From assembly GCA_964615195.1 (NCBI GenBank), contig CAZTNG010000015.1, positions 1-30,711 on the forward strand: DNA of 30,711 nucleotides, read 5' to 3'. A program made the translations under genes and the position numbers. This document shows, piece by piece, positions 17,279 through 25,246 of the stretch; positions within the stretch are counted from its first letter, which is position 1, and each line of letters opens with the position of its first letter. The notes below the pieces were generated by a model. It did no database searches. It saw only the letters and a list, made by a program, of their open reading frames with translations, and was not told the origin of the DNA. The stretch is from HGM20899 sp964615195 (GTDB lineage Bacteria > Pseudomonadota > Gammaproteobacteria > Enterobacterales > Succinivibrionaceae).

Positions 17279-18012
17279 ATCCTATCCTTCTTAATCGATT
17301 GTTCACAAACCAAACCACTCATTTCTGAGCCATATTCGAAATTGTATGTATGTGTGTTTTCGAATTTCGTGCATTTTAAATTAAAATTGATAATTTTTAA
17401 TTAAAAAATTTTGTTTTTTAGCAAAATTTTAATAAAATTTTTGACTTCGTATAAAATAACACAAATATTCAGTCTATATTATGCTTAAATATTGAGTTTT
17501 GATAACTTTTTTTATAATAATTTAGATTATTCAACAATACAATTTAATATTATTAATTTTGACAAAGATCTTCATTACAACTGAAAAACAATAATAATTT
17601 TATAAAATATAATTAATATCAAAAGATCTTTTTAGTGATTTAACAAAAGAATAGTTCAATTACTTACAAAAATAGCATTCGTAAAATGTTCAACTGTATT
17701 TAAAGCATAAATTGGCATAATTTAATAATTACGTATGTCAATTTATGATGGAATTTAGAAGTCATCAAGTTATGCTTAAAATATGAGAGTTGCATAGAGC
17801 ATTAATGTATTCCAAAAACTATATAAACAACCACTAAACACGTGATTGATAATTGGTTAACTCATGAAGATACCAATATTATGGATGCTACAGATATCCA
17901 CACTTTGCATTATTTGTGAAAGCTATATCATCCATAAATAATTGTTTTATAGTCTATATGTTACTTAGACCAAGAGAACAAATCAAAGAGAGCGTTCCTG
18001 TCGACACTTTCA
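17279..18012. other. 734-bp gene-free region upstream of potF
   Basis: I find no convincing gene or known RNA here. It must hold the potF promoter on the minus strand, but no unambiguous -35/-10 pair can be picked in such AT-rich DNA. Visible structure: a long imperfect hairpin at 17706-17747; TTATGCTT at 17479 and 17770, with an inverted copy at 17703-17710; a 7-bp inverted repeat (17337-17343 with 17363-17369) around a TG-rich stretch close to potF; and the palindrome AAAAGATCTTTT near 17620-17635. A 7-bp inverted repeat (18003-18009 with 18017-18023) covers the mltF stop but has no T-run. Confidence 0.5.
17706..17747. repeat. Long imperfect hairpin in the potF upstream gap
   Basis: Arms CATAAATTG (17706-17714) and CAATTTATG (17739-17747) pair perfectly over 9 bp. 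The stem continues with one G-U pair, 3 bp, a 4-nt bulge and 4 bp to a 4-nt loop. It has no flanking T-run on either strand and its function is unknown. Confidence 0.4.
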
Positions 18013-19452
18013 TTATAAGTGTCTAACACTCTTTTTTTGCTCTTCTAGAGAAAAAACATTCTGATAGGAAACATAGAGTGAAGATATATTTCTTACATAT
18101 TTTACCGTTTCTAATGCACTATGTTCCATAGCTATCTTTTCAACATTATCAAACCACTTATTTGGATCTAGTCCTTTTTCTTTGGCTTCTCTTCGGTATT
18201 TCATTATACGGTTTGGACCACAATTATACGAAGCTAATGCAAATAATATTTTTTCACTTAAAGATATACTCTTTTCACAGAAATAATTATCTAGCATATA
18301 CCTCATATATTTTGTGCCAGCATGAACATTATTATCAACGTCATGAACACTATTAATATTTATATACCACTCACTAGCAGTACTTGGTAATACTTGCATA
18401 ATTCCAACTGCACCACGATTTGATATTGCATTAGGATTTAAGGTAGATTCTTGATAGGACTGCGCCATTAACAACATCCAATCAATATTATATTTGCTAC
18501 CATAATTACGAAATATCTTGGCATATTTTGTAAACTTATCAGCTTTTAAACCTAGCCATTCATTATCAGGTCTATTATACCTTGAGGCATAAGTTGGTAA
18601 CGTACGCATATACCTATCATAAATAACTTTCCCATTAGGAGTACCATCACGATATTCACGTAAAAATAAATTAGCTTCTCGATATAACTGTTTACTTTCA
18701 TGCCTTATGGCCCATACCAAAGTTCCATTAACTTTTAAAGGCACATCTACATTAAACCTTACACCTTGAAAATATCTCTTCCACACAACCAACTTACTAT
18801 CATTAACGACGGTCGCCAAAATTTCACCTTTAGAAACCATATCTACTAAATCAGCATCCGTCAAAAACTCATCAGCTTGAATTATCGTTACGGGCTTTAA
18901 TTTCATTGCTTTTAAATAAGTATTAATTGTTTTTAAGCTTTCATAGTAACTTGAACTCTTTCTTACCCAAAAAAAGCCTCCAGCAAAATCTTCTATTTTT
19001 CGTATTGGTTTGCTACCACTACGAGTTACAGCAATTTCTTTTAACCAAAGTTTCTCGGGTATGGTAAAGTCAACATAACGCTTAAAATTGTTTGTCGGTG
19101 ACACACCCATAGCAATATCACCATATCCTTCAGAAATACGCTGCATCATTTGATCTTGACGAACAGGTATGAAATATATTTTTAGCCGCTTAGCTTCATG
19201 ATATTTGCTTTGTAGAAATTTTTCGAATTGATGCATAAGAGCAACATACAAACCGTCTTGCTTCCCTTTGTTCATAAAGAAGCTTACGTTGTCATAAGCG
19301 ACAAGGACACGCAGAGATTGATTTTGTAAAATTACAGGTAAATCTCCGTGTCGATATTCTAGCTGGCCATCCTCCATTGAAACAGACCAAGAAGGAGAGA
19401 TTAATACAAGCCAACATATTATAATAGCGCAGAATGATTTTAATAGACGCAC
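18013..19452 (-). CDS. mltF: MltF-type lytic murein transglycosylase
   Basis: The 479-residue protein starts with a signal peptide (RLLKSF, hydrophobic core 8-20). An extracellular solute-binding-like domain (about 45-275: LRVLVAYDNVSFF, GDIAMGVSPT, YVDFTIP) is followed by an SLT transglycosylase domain (about 315-455). The catalytic Glu335 is in QESTLNP; the supporting motifs are GAVGIMQV (348-354), NNVHAGTKYMRYM and ALASYNCGPNRI. This two-domain architecture is that of MltF, which cleaves peptidoglycan glycan strands to 1,6-anhydro ends. The start is GTG at 19452; the next ATG falls after the signal sequence and would remove it. The signal peptide has no obvious lipobox. Genes on both sides are unrelated. 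Confidence 0.88.
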   Translation of the reverse strand: MRLLKSFCAIIICWLVLISPSWSVSMEDGQLEYRHGDLPVILQNQSLRVLVAYDNVSFFMNKGKQDGLYVALMHQFEKFLQSKYHEAKRLKIYFIPVRQDQMMQRISEGYGDIAMGVSPTNNFKRYVDFTIPEKLWLKEIAVTRSGSKPIRKIEDFAGGFFWVRKSSSYYESLKTINTYLKAMKLKPVTIIQADEFLTDADLVDMVSKGEILATVVNDSKLVVWKRYFQGVRFNVDVPLKVNGTLVWAIRHESKQLYREANLFLREYRDGTPNGKVIYDRYMRTLPTYASRYNRPDNEWLGLKADKFTKYAKIFRNYGSKYNIDWMLLMAQSYQESTLNPNAISNRGAVGIMQVLPSTASEWYININSVHDVDNNVHAGTKYMRYMLDNYFCEKSISLSEKILFALASYNCGPNRIMKYRREAKEKGLDPNKWFDNVEKIAMEHSALETVKYVRNISSLYVSYQNVFSLEEQKKSVRHL

Positions 19453-19535
19453 TCTACCAACCTAGTCTCAAATTAATTACTCAATACTCAGACTAGCACA
19501 TTCATGAACAATAGACACTATTTGAATAGCAAAAA

Positions 19536-19826
19536 TTAGATCGCGTGCGCTTTAAATTGGAAAACCATTTTTTCTACAGTACACGAAAATTCGAAAGATC
19601 CTTTTCTAGTGAATACTTGATTTTCAGTATCCATAAACTCAACTTTCACGTTCTCATCAGCATCCTTTGCCTTACTCAAATAATCTGCAAATTTTGCTAA
19701 AACTTCATCTTTTGATCCTTCTAATGTAAATTCATAAATCGTGTCATTTTCATGAATAACAGTCCCTATTTCAGCAGTACATCCACAATTAGTACCACAT
19801 TCTTTCATTAAATCTTCTTCAGCCAT
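19536..19826 (-). CDS. YfcZ/YiiS-family small protein (DUF406)
   Basis: This 96-residue protein resembles E. coli YfcZ in its conserved parts: a Cys cluster followed by IGTVIHEND near the N terminus, and FEFSCTVEKMVFQF near the C terminus. The family has no established biochemical function. Cysteines at about 10, 14 and 16 (ECGTNCGC) plus one in FSCTVEK might bind metal; that is inference. I place the start at the ATG at 19826, which has AAGGAA about 6 nt upstream. The same frame can be opened 7 codons earlier at a TTG (19847), but that would put the AAGGAA inside the gene. It lies between menA and mltF on the same strand. Confidence 0.75.
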   Translation of the reverse strand: MAEEDLMKECGTNCGCTAEIGTVIHENDTIYEFTLEGSKDEVLAKFADYLSKAKDADENVKVEFMDTENQVFTRKGSFEFSCTVEKMVFQFKAHAI

Positions 19827-19890
19827 TTTAGATTCCTTATATGTCAATCAAACAAGTTTAATTACCTTACTACTTACATTAATAGCACAT

Positions 19891-20811
19891 TCAAAAATAA
19901 TTTAGTAAAAAAATTAACGACCAACTCAAATTAATCAATGAAGCACTAATAGAGGTCTTCTTTAAGTATGGATCTAAGCAACCATTTACATGCTTAGGAT
20001 GAATACAATATATGGACGAGATTATAAGTGGAATTGATAAAATCAAAGGTAATATTGCAATATTTTTTTTCATTAATATTATCATAGCAATATTACCCAT
20101 TATCACTAAAGACAACACTACTGCGTGATATATTTTTCCACCACGTAAACCAAATTTAACAACTAATGAATTTTTTCCACTTACTCTATCACTCTCATAA
20201 TCTCTAAGATTATTTACATTCAACACTAATATTGCCATCAATCCTGCTACCATTCCAAGCAGGCAACCGTAGATATCAATATTCAAAGATATCATATACT
20301 GTGCGCCTAACACAGCGACTAAACCAAAAAAAATAAATACAGCAAGGTCTCCAAAACCCTTATAACCGTATACTAATCCAATTGTATATGTAACAGCAGC
20401 AACTATAGAAAGAAAACCTAACCACAAAAATAACAAAAAAGCTTTTGGATTCTCATAAAACGCTAAAGCTATAGCTGTGCATCCAAATACAATAGCTAGA
20501 AATATAACTAAAGCTATTCCAAATTTCATTTCCTTTTTGGTCATTAGCCCCATGAATAATGAACGTTTTGGACCCACTCTTTTGTCATTATCTACACCAG
20601 ATAATGCATCACCATAGTCATTAGCGAAGTTAGATATAATTTGTAAAGTTATAGATGTTAGCAAAATAAAAAATACTAAAAATAACAACCTATATGAAAA
20701 CGCTGTATTACTACTTTGACTTAAACCAACAGTAATACCGACTATTACTGCAGAACTTGATAAAGGCAAAGTTCTTAGGCGTGCAGCCACAACCCATTTC
20801 TTTATATTCAT
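19891..20811 (-). CDS. menA: 1,4-dihydroxy-2-naphthoate polyprenyltransferase
   Basis: MenA attaches the polyprenyl chain to dihydroxynaphthoate, giving demethylmenaquinone. The 306-residue UbiA-superfamily membrane protein has about eight or nine hydrophobic segments. It has the two Asp-rich motifs for prenyl-diphosphate/Mg2+ binding: NFANDYGDALSGVDND (61-76) and, in the second half, NNLRDYESDRVSGKNSL. The GVD(N)DKRVGPKRS continuation is typical of MenA and not UbiA. It is divergent from menF across a 304-bp region that could drive both, joining the last membrane step to the rest of the pathway. Confidence 0.95.
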   Translation of the reverse strand: MNIKKWVVAARLRTLPLSSSAVIVGITVGLSQSSNTAFSYRLLFLVFFILLTSITLQIISNFANDYGDALSGVDNDKRVGPKRSLFMGLMTKKEMKFGIALVIFLAIVFGCTAIALAFYENPKAFLLFLWLGFLSIVAAVTYTIGLVYGYKGFGDLAVFIFFGLVAVLGAQYMISLNIDIYGCLLGMVAGLMAILVLNVNNLRDYESDRVSGKNSLVVKFGLRGGKIYHAVVLSLVIMGNIAMIILMKKNIAILPLILSIPLIISSIYCIHPKHVNGCLDPYLKKTSISASLINLSWSLIFLLNYF

Positions 20812-21115
20812 CTATATATTTCTCATGTCGTAGTTTATTTTCTTATTCACTTGAATAAAATAATTATTCTTCATACCAAATTGATTTTCCAAAAACAATT
20901 TTACTCATTCTAATATTTGATTGTTAATCACTAAATAAAATTAAGTGAATTATCATTTTACATTTATTTCATTATCATTTTCACCAATTAAAGATATTTT
21001 GATAACATAAAATGATTAATTCTTAATGCGTTTTAGGCTATACTTGAGGTAACTTTTGATTTTTATCAATATTCGTTGTCTATTATTGTAGCTTCAAGCA
21101 ATCTATAAAACAAAA
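20812..21115. promoter_or_regulatory. Divergent menA-menF control region
   Basis: This 304-bp spacer separates divergent menA and menF, so promoters for both should lie here. Besides the FNR-type box at 21056-21069, TTATCATTTT occurs twice, at 20950-20959 and 20972-20981. The copies are 22 bp apart (two helical turns), and a degenerate inverted copy lies near 21008-21018. A short inverted repeat TGATT-GTT-AATCA sits near 20920-20935. Possible -10 elements for menF are TATACT (21039-21044), TATTAT (21081-21086) and TATAAA (21104-21109); none has a good -35. No gene is visible. Confidence 0.5.
21056..21069. promoter_or_regulatory. Perfect FNR-type box upstream of menF
   Basis: TTGATTTTTATCAA matches the FNR consensus TTGAT-N4-ATCAA at all ten fixed positions. 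Its centre is 53.5 bp before the menF ATG and about 250 bp from menA. Oxygen-responsive control of menaquinone genes would make physiological sense. Activation at -41.5 would put the start site near 21104, where the matching -10 is poor, so the sense of regulation is open. Confidence 0.6.
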
Positions 21116-22348
21116 ATGAATGTCCAAGAAATATTATCTAATTTAAACAATTTACCTGTTTGTCAAAACAAAGAAATATCCTATTTTTTATCTAAAACCC
21201 AAATCAAAAGTTTTTTAGATCTATTATTTTTGATAACACCAACACAAAAAAAAATATTATTTTCATTAAAAAATAATGAAACTTATATTGGAATAGGATC
21301 CTCTACATTAGGCAATTTTTATTTTCAAATTGTAAACTTTGACAAAAGCATTCACACCAAGATAACACCTGCTCTTTTAATTCATATAAAAAAACATAAA
21401 ATTTCAATTTCAAAGTTCAACGATAACTTTAAAATTTCATTAAATGAATTGGCAAACAATAATAGTTGTAATTCAAAAATTCAAAATATTGTAGACAATA
21501 TTGCAATAAATAAAATCACAAGAGAGCCCAACTTTTCTAATTTTAAAAAACAAATAGAAACTTACAAAAATTCGAAACTTGAAAAAATTGTATTAAGTAG
21601 AACTTGTGTACTACCATTCAAAGAAAAAGTTAACTCCCAAGATTTAACTATTTTATTATTTAAAAACTTTATCAAAAAAGTACATTATAAAAACAATTTT
21701 TTTGCATATATTGAAGAAGAACAAGCCTTCATTTCATATACCCCAGAATCGCTATTTGATTTAACAGGCCATAAAATTTCAACAGAAGCTTTAGCTGGTT
21801 CCTTTCCTGTAGAACAGGGTGAGCAACTTCTTACTGATTCAAAAAATATTCAAGAAAATTCTATTGTTTCTAAAAGTATTACTGCAGATCTAAAACCAAT
21901 AACTAAAAAGCTTATTCAAGGCAAACTAAAATTAAGAAAATTACCGTATATAGTTCATCTTGTGTGTAAAATAAAAGGTTCAATAAATGATAATATCTCA
22001 TTTGACGATATTATTAATAGACTACATCCAACACCAGCTACTTTAGGATATCCCAAAGAACATGCAATGGATTTTTTGGAAAAGAATAATAAAATAAATA
22101 GGCAGCTATTTGCAGGCACTGCAGGTTTTCACAAAGAAAAGTGTACCAAAATGATTGTATTATTGAGATCTGCTTTTATTACACCCGAAAAAATAACTGT
22201 TTATGGAGGAGCAGGCATAATGCCTCAATCTAATCCAACAACAGAATGGTTGGAAACTGCACAAAAAATGACCCCCGTTTTTACAGAAATTTGTATGCAA
22301 AAAGAAGAACAATTTAATTTATTGATAAAAACTGCTTGCATAATTTAA
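21116..22348 (+). CDS. menF: Isochorismate synthase
   Basis: MenF converts chorismate to isochorismate, the entry to menaquinone synthesis. The 410-residue protein has a variable N-terminal half and a conserved chorismate-binding domain: KIVLSRT (Lys157, matching the general base of E. coli MenF), TPESLFDL, STEALAGS (Glu224), LHPTPATLGYP, LFAGTAGF and VYGGAGIMPQSNPTTEWLET. The last three carry the Mg2+- and substrate-binding residues. No ribosome binding site is visible before the ATG (the upstream bases are TATAAAACAAAA), so initiation may be weak or from a very short leader. The related entC or salicylate synthases are unlikely given the adjacent menD. Confidence 0.94.
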   Translation: MNVQEILSNLNNLPVCQNKEISYFLSKTQIKSFLDLLFLITPTQKKILFSLKNNETYIGIGSSTLGNFYFQIVNFDKSIHTKITPALLIHIKKHKISISKFNDNFKISLNELANNNSCNSKIQNIVDNIAINKITREPNFSNFKKQIETYKNSKLEKIVLSRTCVLPFKEKVNSQDLTILLFKNFIKKVHYKNNFFAYIEEEQAFISYTPESLFDLTGHKISTEALAGSFPVEQGEQLLTDSKNIQENSIVSKSITADLKPITKKLIQGKLKLRKLPYIVHLVCKIKGSINDNISFDDIINRLHPTPATLGYPKEHAMDFLEKNNKINRQLFAGTAGFHKEKCTKMIVLLRSAFITPEKITVYGGAGIMPQSNPTTEWLETAQKMTPVFTEICMQKEEQFNLLIKTACII

Positions 22349-22398
22349 GAAAGATGTGCACGTTGCAAAAAGTTTATATCTCATGATATGGAGAAAGT

Positions 22399-24045
22399 AT
22401 GAATAACAACTATTCTGTAAACGCAAACTATGTTTTAGCTCAAGGAATAATTTCAGTTTTAGAATATTTCAATGTGACTGACATATGTATTGCTCCAGGA
22501 TCAAGAAGCGCACCTTTTGCTTTGGCACTATCTGATAATCATAAAATTAAACAACATATACATTTTGATGAAAGGGCACTAGCTTTTCTTGCTTTAGGAC
22601 TCGCAAAATCAAGGGAATCCCTAATTGCAATTATTACAACTTCAGGGTCTGCAGTTGCTAACCTCTTCCCAGCGATAATGGAAGCTTATACAACATCAAT
22701 ACCTCTAATAATTATTACAGCCGACAGGCCTTATGAATTGCTTGATTGTGGCGCCAATCAGACATGCATGCAAAACCACATATTTGGTGAATATGCTCTT
22801 TTTTCTCACATTCCTGCTGCAGATGAACATATACCCTTTTCTTTCATTGAAAATAAGCTCTCTAATAAAATACAACAATCTTTGCTACTAAAAAAACCTC
22901 TACATTTAAACGTAGAAATAAGAGAACCAATATATGAGGCAGAAACATTAAAATGCTATAAATTATCCCCTAAAAATACAAAACTAACATTGGAACACCA
23001 AAATAACCTGCATCCATGTGAACAAGCAATTGCGTTTGACAAAATAATTTCAAATGAAACAACAATTTTTATAGCCGGCGACCTTTCTACAAAACAAGCT
23101 GATGCAATTCATAATTATGCACAAGCAAAAAATATTTTTATTATTGCTGACATTCAAAGTAATCTTAGAGGCAGAACAAATGTTTGTGGAGATTATGAAT
23201 TTAGATTTAACGACATAAAATTTATGTCTACAAAATGCAAATATATGGTAGTTTTTGGTGGAAGATTTATTTCAAAAAAAATATTAAATTTAATATCAAA
23301 TTATGAAGGTGATGTTATTTGGGTAACAGAAAATGTTCAAAATTTAAATGCAACAGCTAAACAAGCCCAACACATTCAATTTCCTATCATTGAATTATTA
23401 AAATTTACAAATTCTAAATTTTGTACAAGTGAAAAACTTCAAAATTTATTACCCGAACCTTACATCAATTTAAATACAACATATTTGTTAAACAAAAATA
23501 ATTTTTCTGAATTAAGTATTATCAATGCCCTTTCAAAAATTCAAAGTAAAACATTATTTATAGGTAATAGCTTAATCGCTAGATATTGCGATTTACTTCT
23601 AACAGATACTACCAAAGAAATATTCACAAATCGCGGCGTTTCAGGAATAGATGGACAAATTGCAACAGCAGCAGGAATTGCTCAAAATCATTCAGTGTGT
23701 GCAATCATTGGTGATACAACAGCATTGTATGACTTATCAAGTATTTCATTACTACAAAAGTACAAATTATTGTTGATAATTATAAATAATAATGGTGGAA
23801 ATATTTTTTCAAAATTTCCTATTCATGATGAAAACAAACTAAACACATTTTTTATAAATCCTCACTATTGTAATTTTCAAAACATAGCAAAAATGTTTTC
23901 TATTGAGTATGCTAATCCATCCAATTTAGATGAATTTAATTATGAAATAACAAAAAACCGTACAAACTCCTTGATTGTAGAAGTAAATTTTTCGCCTAAA
24001 GAGGGGCTAAAATTGTATGAAAAGTTACTATTACAACAACAATAA
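22399..24045 (+). CDS. menD: SEPHCHC synthase (2-succinyl-5-enolpyruvyl-6-hydroxy-3-cyclohexene-1-carboxylate synthase)
   Basis: MenD is the thiamine-diphosphate enzyme that adds the succinyl semialdehyde unit from 2-oxoglutarate to isochorismate. The 548-residue protein has the three-domain ThDP fold. The N-terminal Pyr domain shows APGSRSAPFALAL and HFDERALAFLALGLAKS with the cofactor-activating Glu58. The C-terminal PP domain shows NRGVSGIDG, then GDTTALYDLSS ... NNNGGNIF, the ThDP/Mg2+ motif. The ribosome binding site GGAG (22390-22393) is good. A 5-bp hairpin, ATATC-TCAT-GATAT, sits immediately before it and could affect access. The next gene, menH, is 451 bp away across the structured RNA locus, unlike the tight spacing of menH-menB-menC. 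Confidence 0.96.
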   Translation: MNNNYSVNANYVLAQGIISVLEYFNVTDICIAPGSRSAPFALALSDNHKIKQHIHFDERALAFLALGLAKSRESLIAIITTSGSAVANLFPAIMEAYTTSIPLIIITADRPYELLDCGANQTCMQNHIFGEYALFSHIPAADEHIPFSFIENKLSNKIQQSLLLKKPLHLNVEIREPIYEAETLKCYKLSPKNTKLTLEHQNNLHPCEQAIAFDKIISNETTIFIAGDLSTKQADAIHNYAQAKNIFIIADIQSNLRGRTNVCGDYEFRFNDIKFMSTKCKYMVVFGGRFISKKILNLISNYEGDVIWVTENVQNLNATAKQAQHIQFPIIELLKFTNSKFCTSEKLQNLLPEPYINLNTTYLLNKNNFSELSIINALSKIQSKTLFIGNSLIARYCDLLLTDTTKEIFTNRGVSGIDGQIATAAGIAQNHSVCAIIGDTTALYDLSSISLLQKYKLLLIIINNNGGNIFSKFPIHDENKLNTFFINPHYCNFQNIAKMFSIEYANPSNLDEFNYEITKNRTNSLIVEVNFSPKEGLKLYEKLLLQQQ

Positions 24046-24270
24046 CCTAGTTATCTAATATAATAATTACTATACGTGTGAGATAATAGCTATAAACGTT
24101 GTAAGATGTTTACGTAAAACGCATAAATAAAAAATTTCACTAAAATATTGATAAACCGTTATAAAATAAGACTTTATGAGTGTTCTTATCATCCTACATT
24201 TATTTTATAACTATAAATTTTGATGAATATAACAAAAAATATTTACATCTATGCCTATCATGTATTCAAT
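24046..24270. other. menD downstream spacer and likely promoter of the structured RNA
   Basis: This is AT-rich DNA without a gene. TGTAAG at 24100-24105 equals one half of the GacA/UvrY box (TGTAAG-N6-CTTACA), but the second half is absent; the neighbouring TTTACGTAAA (24109-24118) is a palindrome. TATCAT at 24256-24261 could be a -10 placing the RNA start near 24268, without a good -35. No terminator for menFD is evident. Confidence 0.35.
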
Positions 24271-24392
24271 TAGGAGATGATACAGGATGTTGATTCGTGC
24301 ATGATGCACCTCCTACTCAAAGTTAAGCAAGGATGCTTTTTTGGCAGGAAGCCTTTCGTGCATGAAGCATTTTTAGGAACATGGATGTTCCT
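24271..24392 (+). ncRNA. Putative CsrA-binding RNA (CsrB/RsmZ-like) or CsrA-controlled menH leader
   Basis: This 122-nt island (52 G or C by count, 43%, against about 15% just downstream) is a row of small hairpins. With GGA in the loop: ACA-GGA-UGU (24282-24290), AAGCA-AGGA-UGCUU (24325-24338), GGC-AGGAA-GCC (24343-24353) and AGGAAC-AUGGAU-GUUCCU (24375-24392). The last contains ACAUGGAUGU, an exact match to the CsrA consensus ACANGGANGU; the second has CAAGGAUG, close to ACARGGAUGU. Two other hairpins, in the near-repeats 24294-24308 and 24355-24369, have AUGA-type loops. UAGGAG (24271-24276) can pair with CUCCUA (24310-24315). GGA lies on the plus strand only. I see no clear terminator at the 3' end, though U6 follows the second hairpin, so a leader of menHBCE is the main alternative. 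Confidence 0.6.
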
Positions 24393-24496
24393 ATTTCAAT
24401 ATGAAAAATATTCAAATAAAAAACAATCAACAAAATTCATTTTATATATCATAAAGTAGTAAAATAAGTTATCTTAATTACTTTTATTATTAAATT

Positions 24497-25243
24497 ATGC
24501 ACATTATTTTTTTACACGGACTTCTTGGAGTTCCTCAAGAATTCATGTCCATTGCTACAAAGCTAAACAATCCAACTGAAATGATTAGCCTTCCAGGACA
24601 TGGTTGCAGCAATGTTACTGTAGATTTCTCAAATGTTAACGATTGGTTAGACGAACAACTTACAGGGTTGAAAATTAAAGATTTTATTCTTTATGGTTAT
24701 TCTCTAGGTGGGCGAATAGCAATGAACTACGTTTGCTCTTCTAAAACAAAATTTAAACCTCTGGGTGTAATTGTTGAGAGCTCAAACATTGGATTAGCTG
24801 AAAAACAAGACAAAAATTTAAGATTTCAAAATGATTTAACTTGGGCAAAACGTTTTGATAATGAACAAATTAAAAATGTCCTAAGTGATTGGTATAATCA
24901 AGAAGTTTTTTCTGATCTTTCTAATGAAGATAAAGATTTTCTTATAAAGAAAAGAATTAATAATAATGGTAAAAATATTTCTAAAGTCATAGAACACCTT
25001 AGCCTAGCAAAAATGCCTTATTTAGGTGGAATGCTTAAAACTTTAAACACTCCATTCCTATATATTTATGGTGAAAATGATAAAAAATACATGTCCATTG
25101 CGCAAAAAATATGTAGCTACAATAATCCGCAAATTAAGGTTGAAATGCTAAATAATTGCGGACATAATTGTCATCTACACAACAGCAATCAAATTGCGAC
25201 TATATTAAAAAATTTCGTAACTTCTATTTCAAATAACGAGTAA
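24497..25243 (+). CDS. menH: SHCHC synthase (2-succinyl-6-hydroxy-2,4-cyclohexadiene-1-carboxylate synthase)
   Basis: MenH eliminates pyruvate from SEPHCHC. The 248-residue alpha/beta-hydrolase has FLHGLLG, SLPGHG and the nucleophile elbow GYSLGG with Ser69. The other triad members are probably Asp195 in YGENDKKY and His223 in NCGHNCHLHN. This matches MenH rather than a general esterase, and the position between menD and menB agrees. The ATG has no recognisable ribosome binding site (upstream ATTATTAAATT), which may make its translation depend on the preceding RNA structure or on low structure around the start. It begins 104 nt after the structured RNA and is followed by menB after 3 nt. Confidence 0.92.
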   Translation: MHIIFLHGLLGVPQEFMSIATKLNNPTEMISLPGHGCSNVTVDFSNVNDWLDEQLTGLKIKDFILYGYSLGGRIAMNYVCSSKTKFKPLGVIVESSNIGLAEKQDKNLRFQNDLTWAKRFDNEQIKNVLSDWYNQEVFSDLSNEDKDFLIKKRINNNGKNISKVIEHLSLAKMPYLGGMLKTLNTPFLYIYGENDKKYMSIAQKICSYNNPQIKVEMLNNCGHNCHLHNSNQIATILKNFVTSISNNE

Positions 25244-25246
25244 ACA

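Noticed and set aside
17864..17941. A 25-codon frame (MKIPILWMLQ...) in the potF upstream gap
   Set aside because: It has no ribosome binding site and is too short to distinguish from chance; the hydrophobic start is weak evidence alone.
20955..20985. Fur-box-like sequence in the menA-menF region
   Set aside because: Only about 12 of 19 positions match the classic box on the minus strand, which is unremarkable in AT-rich DNA.
24277..24459. A 60-codon plus-strand frame between menD and menH
   Set aside because: No ribosome binding site and no recognisable protein features, and it runs through the hairpin array, whose paired arms explain the sequence better.
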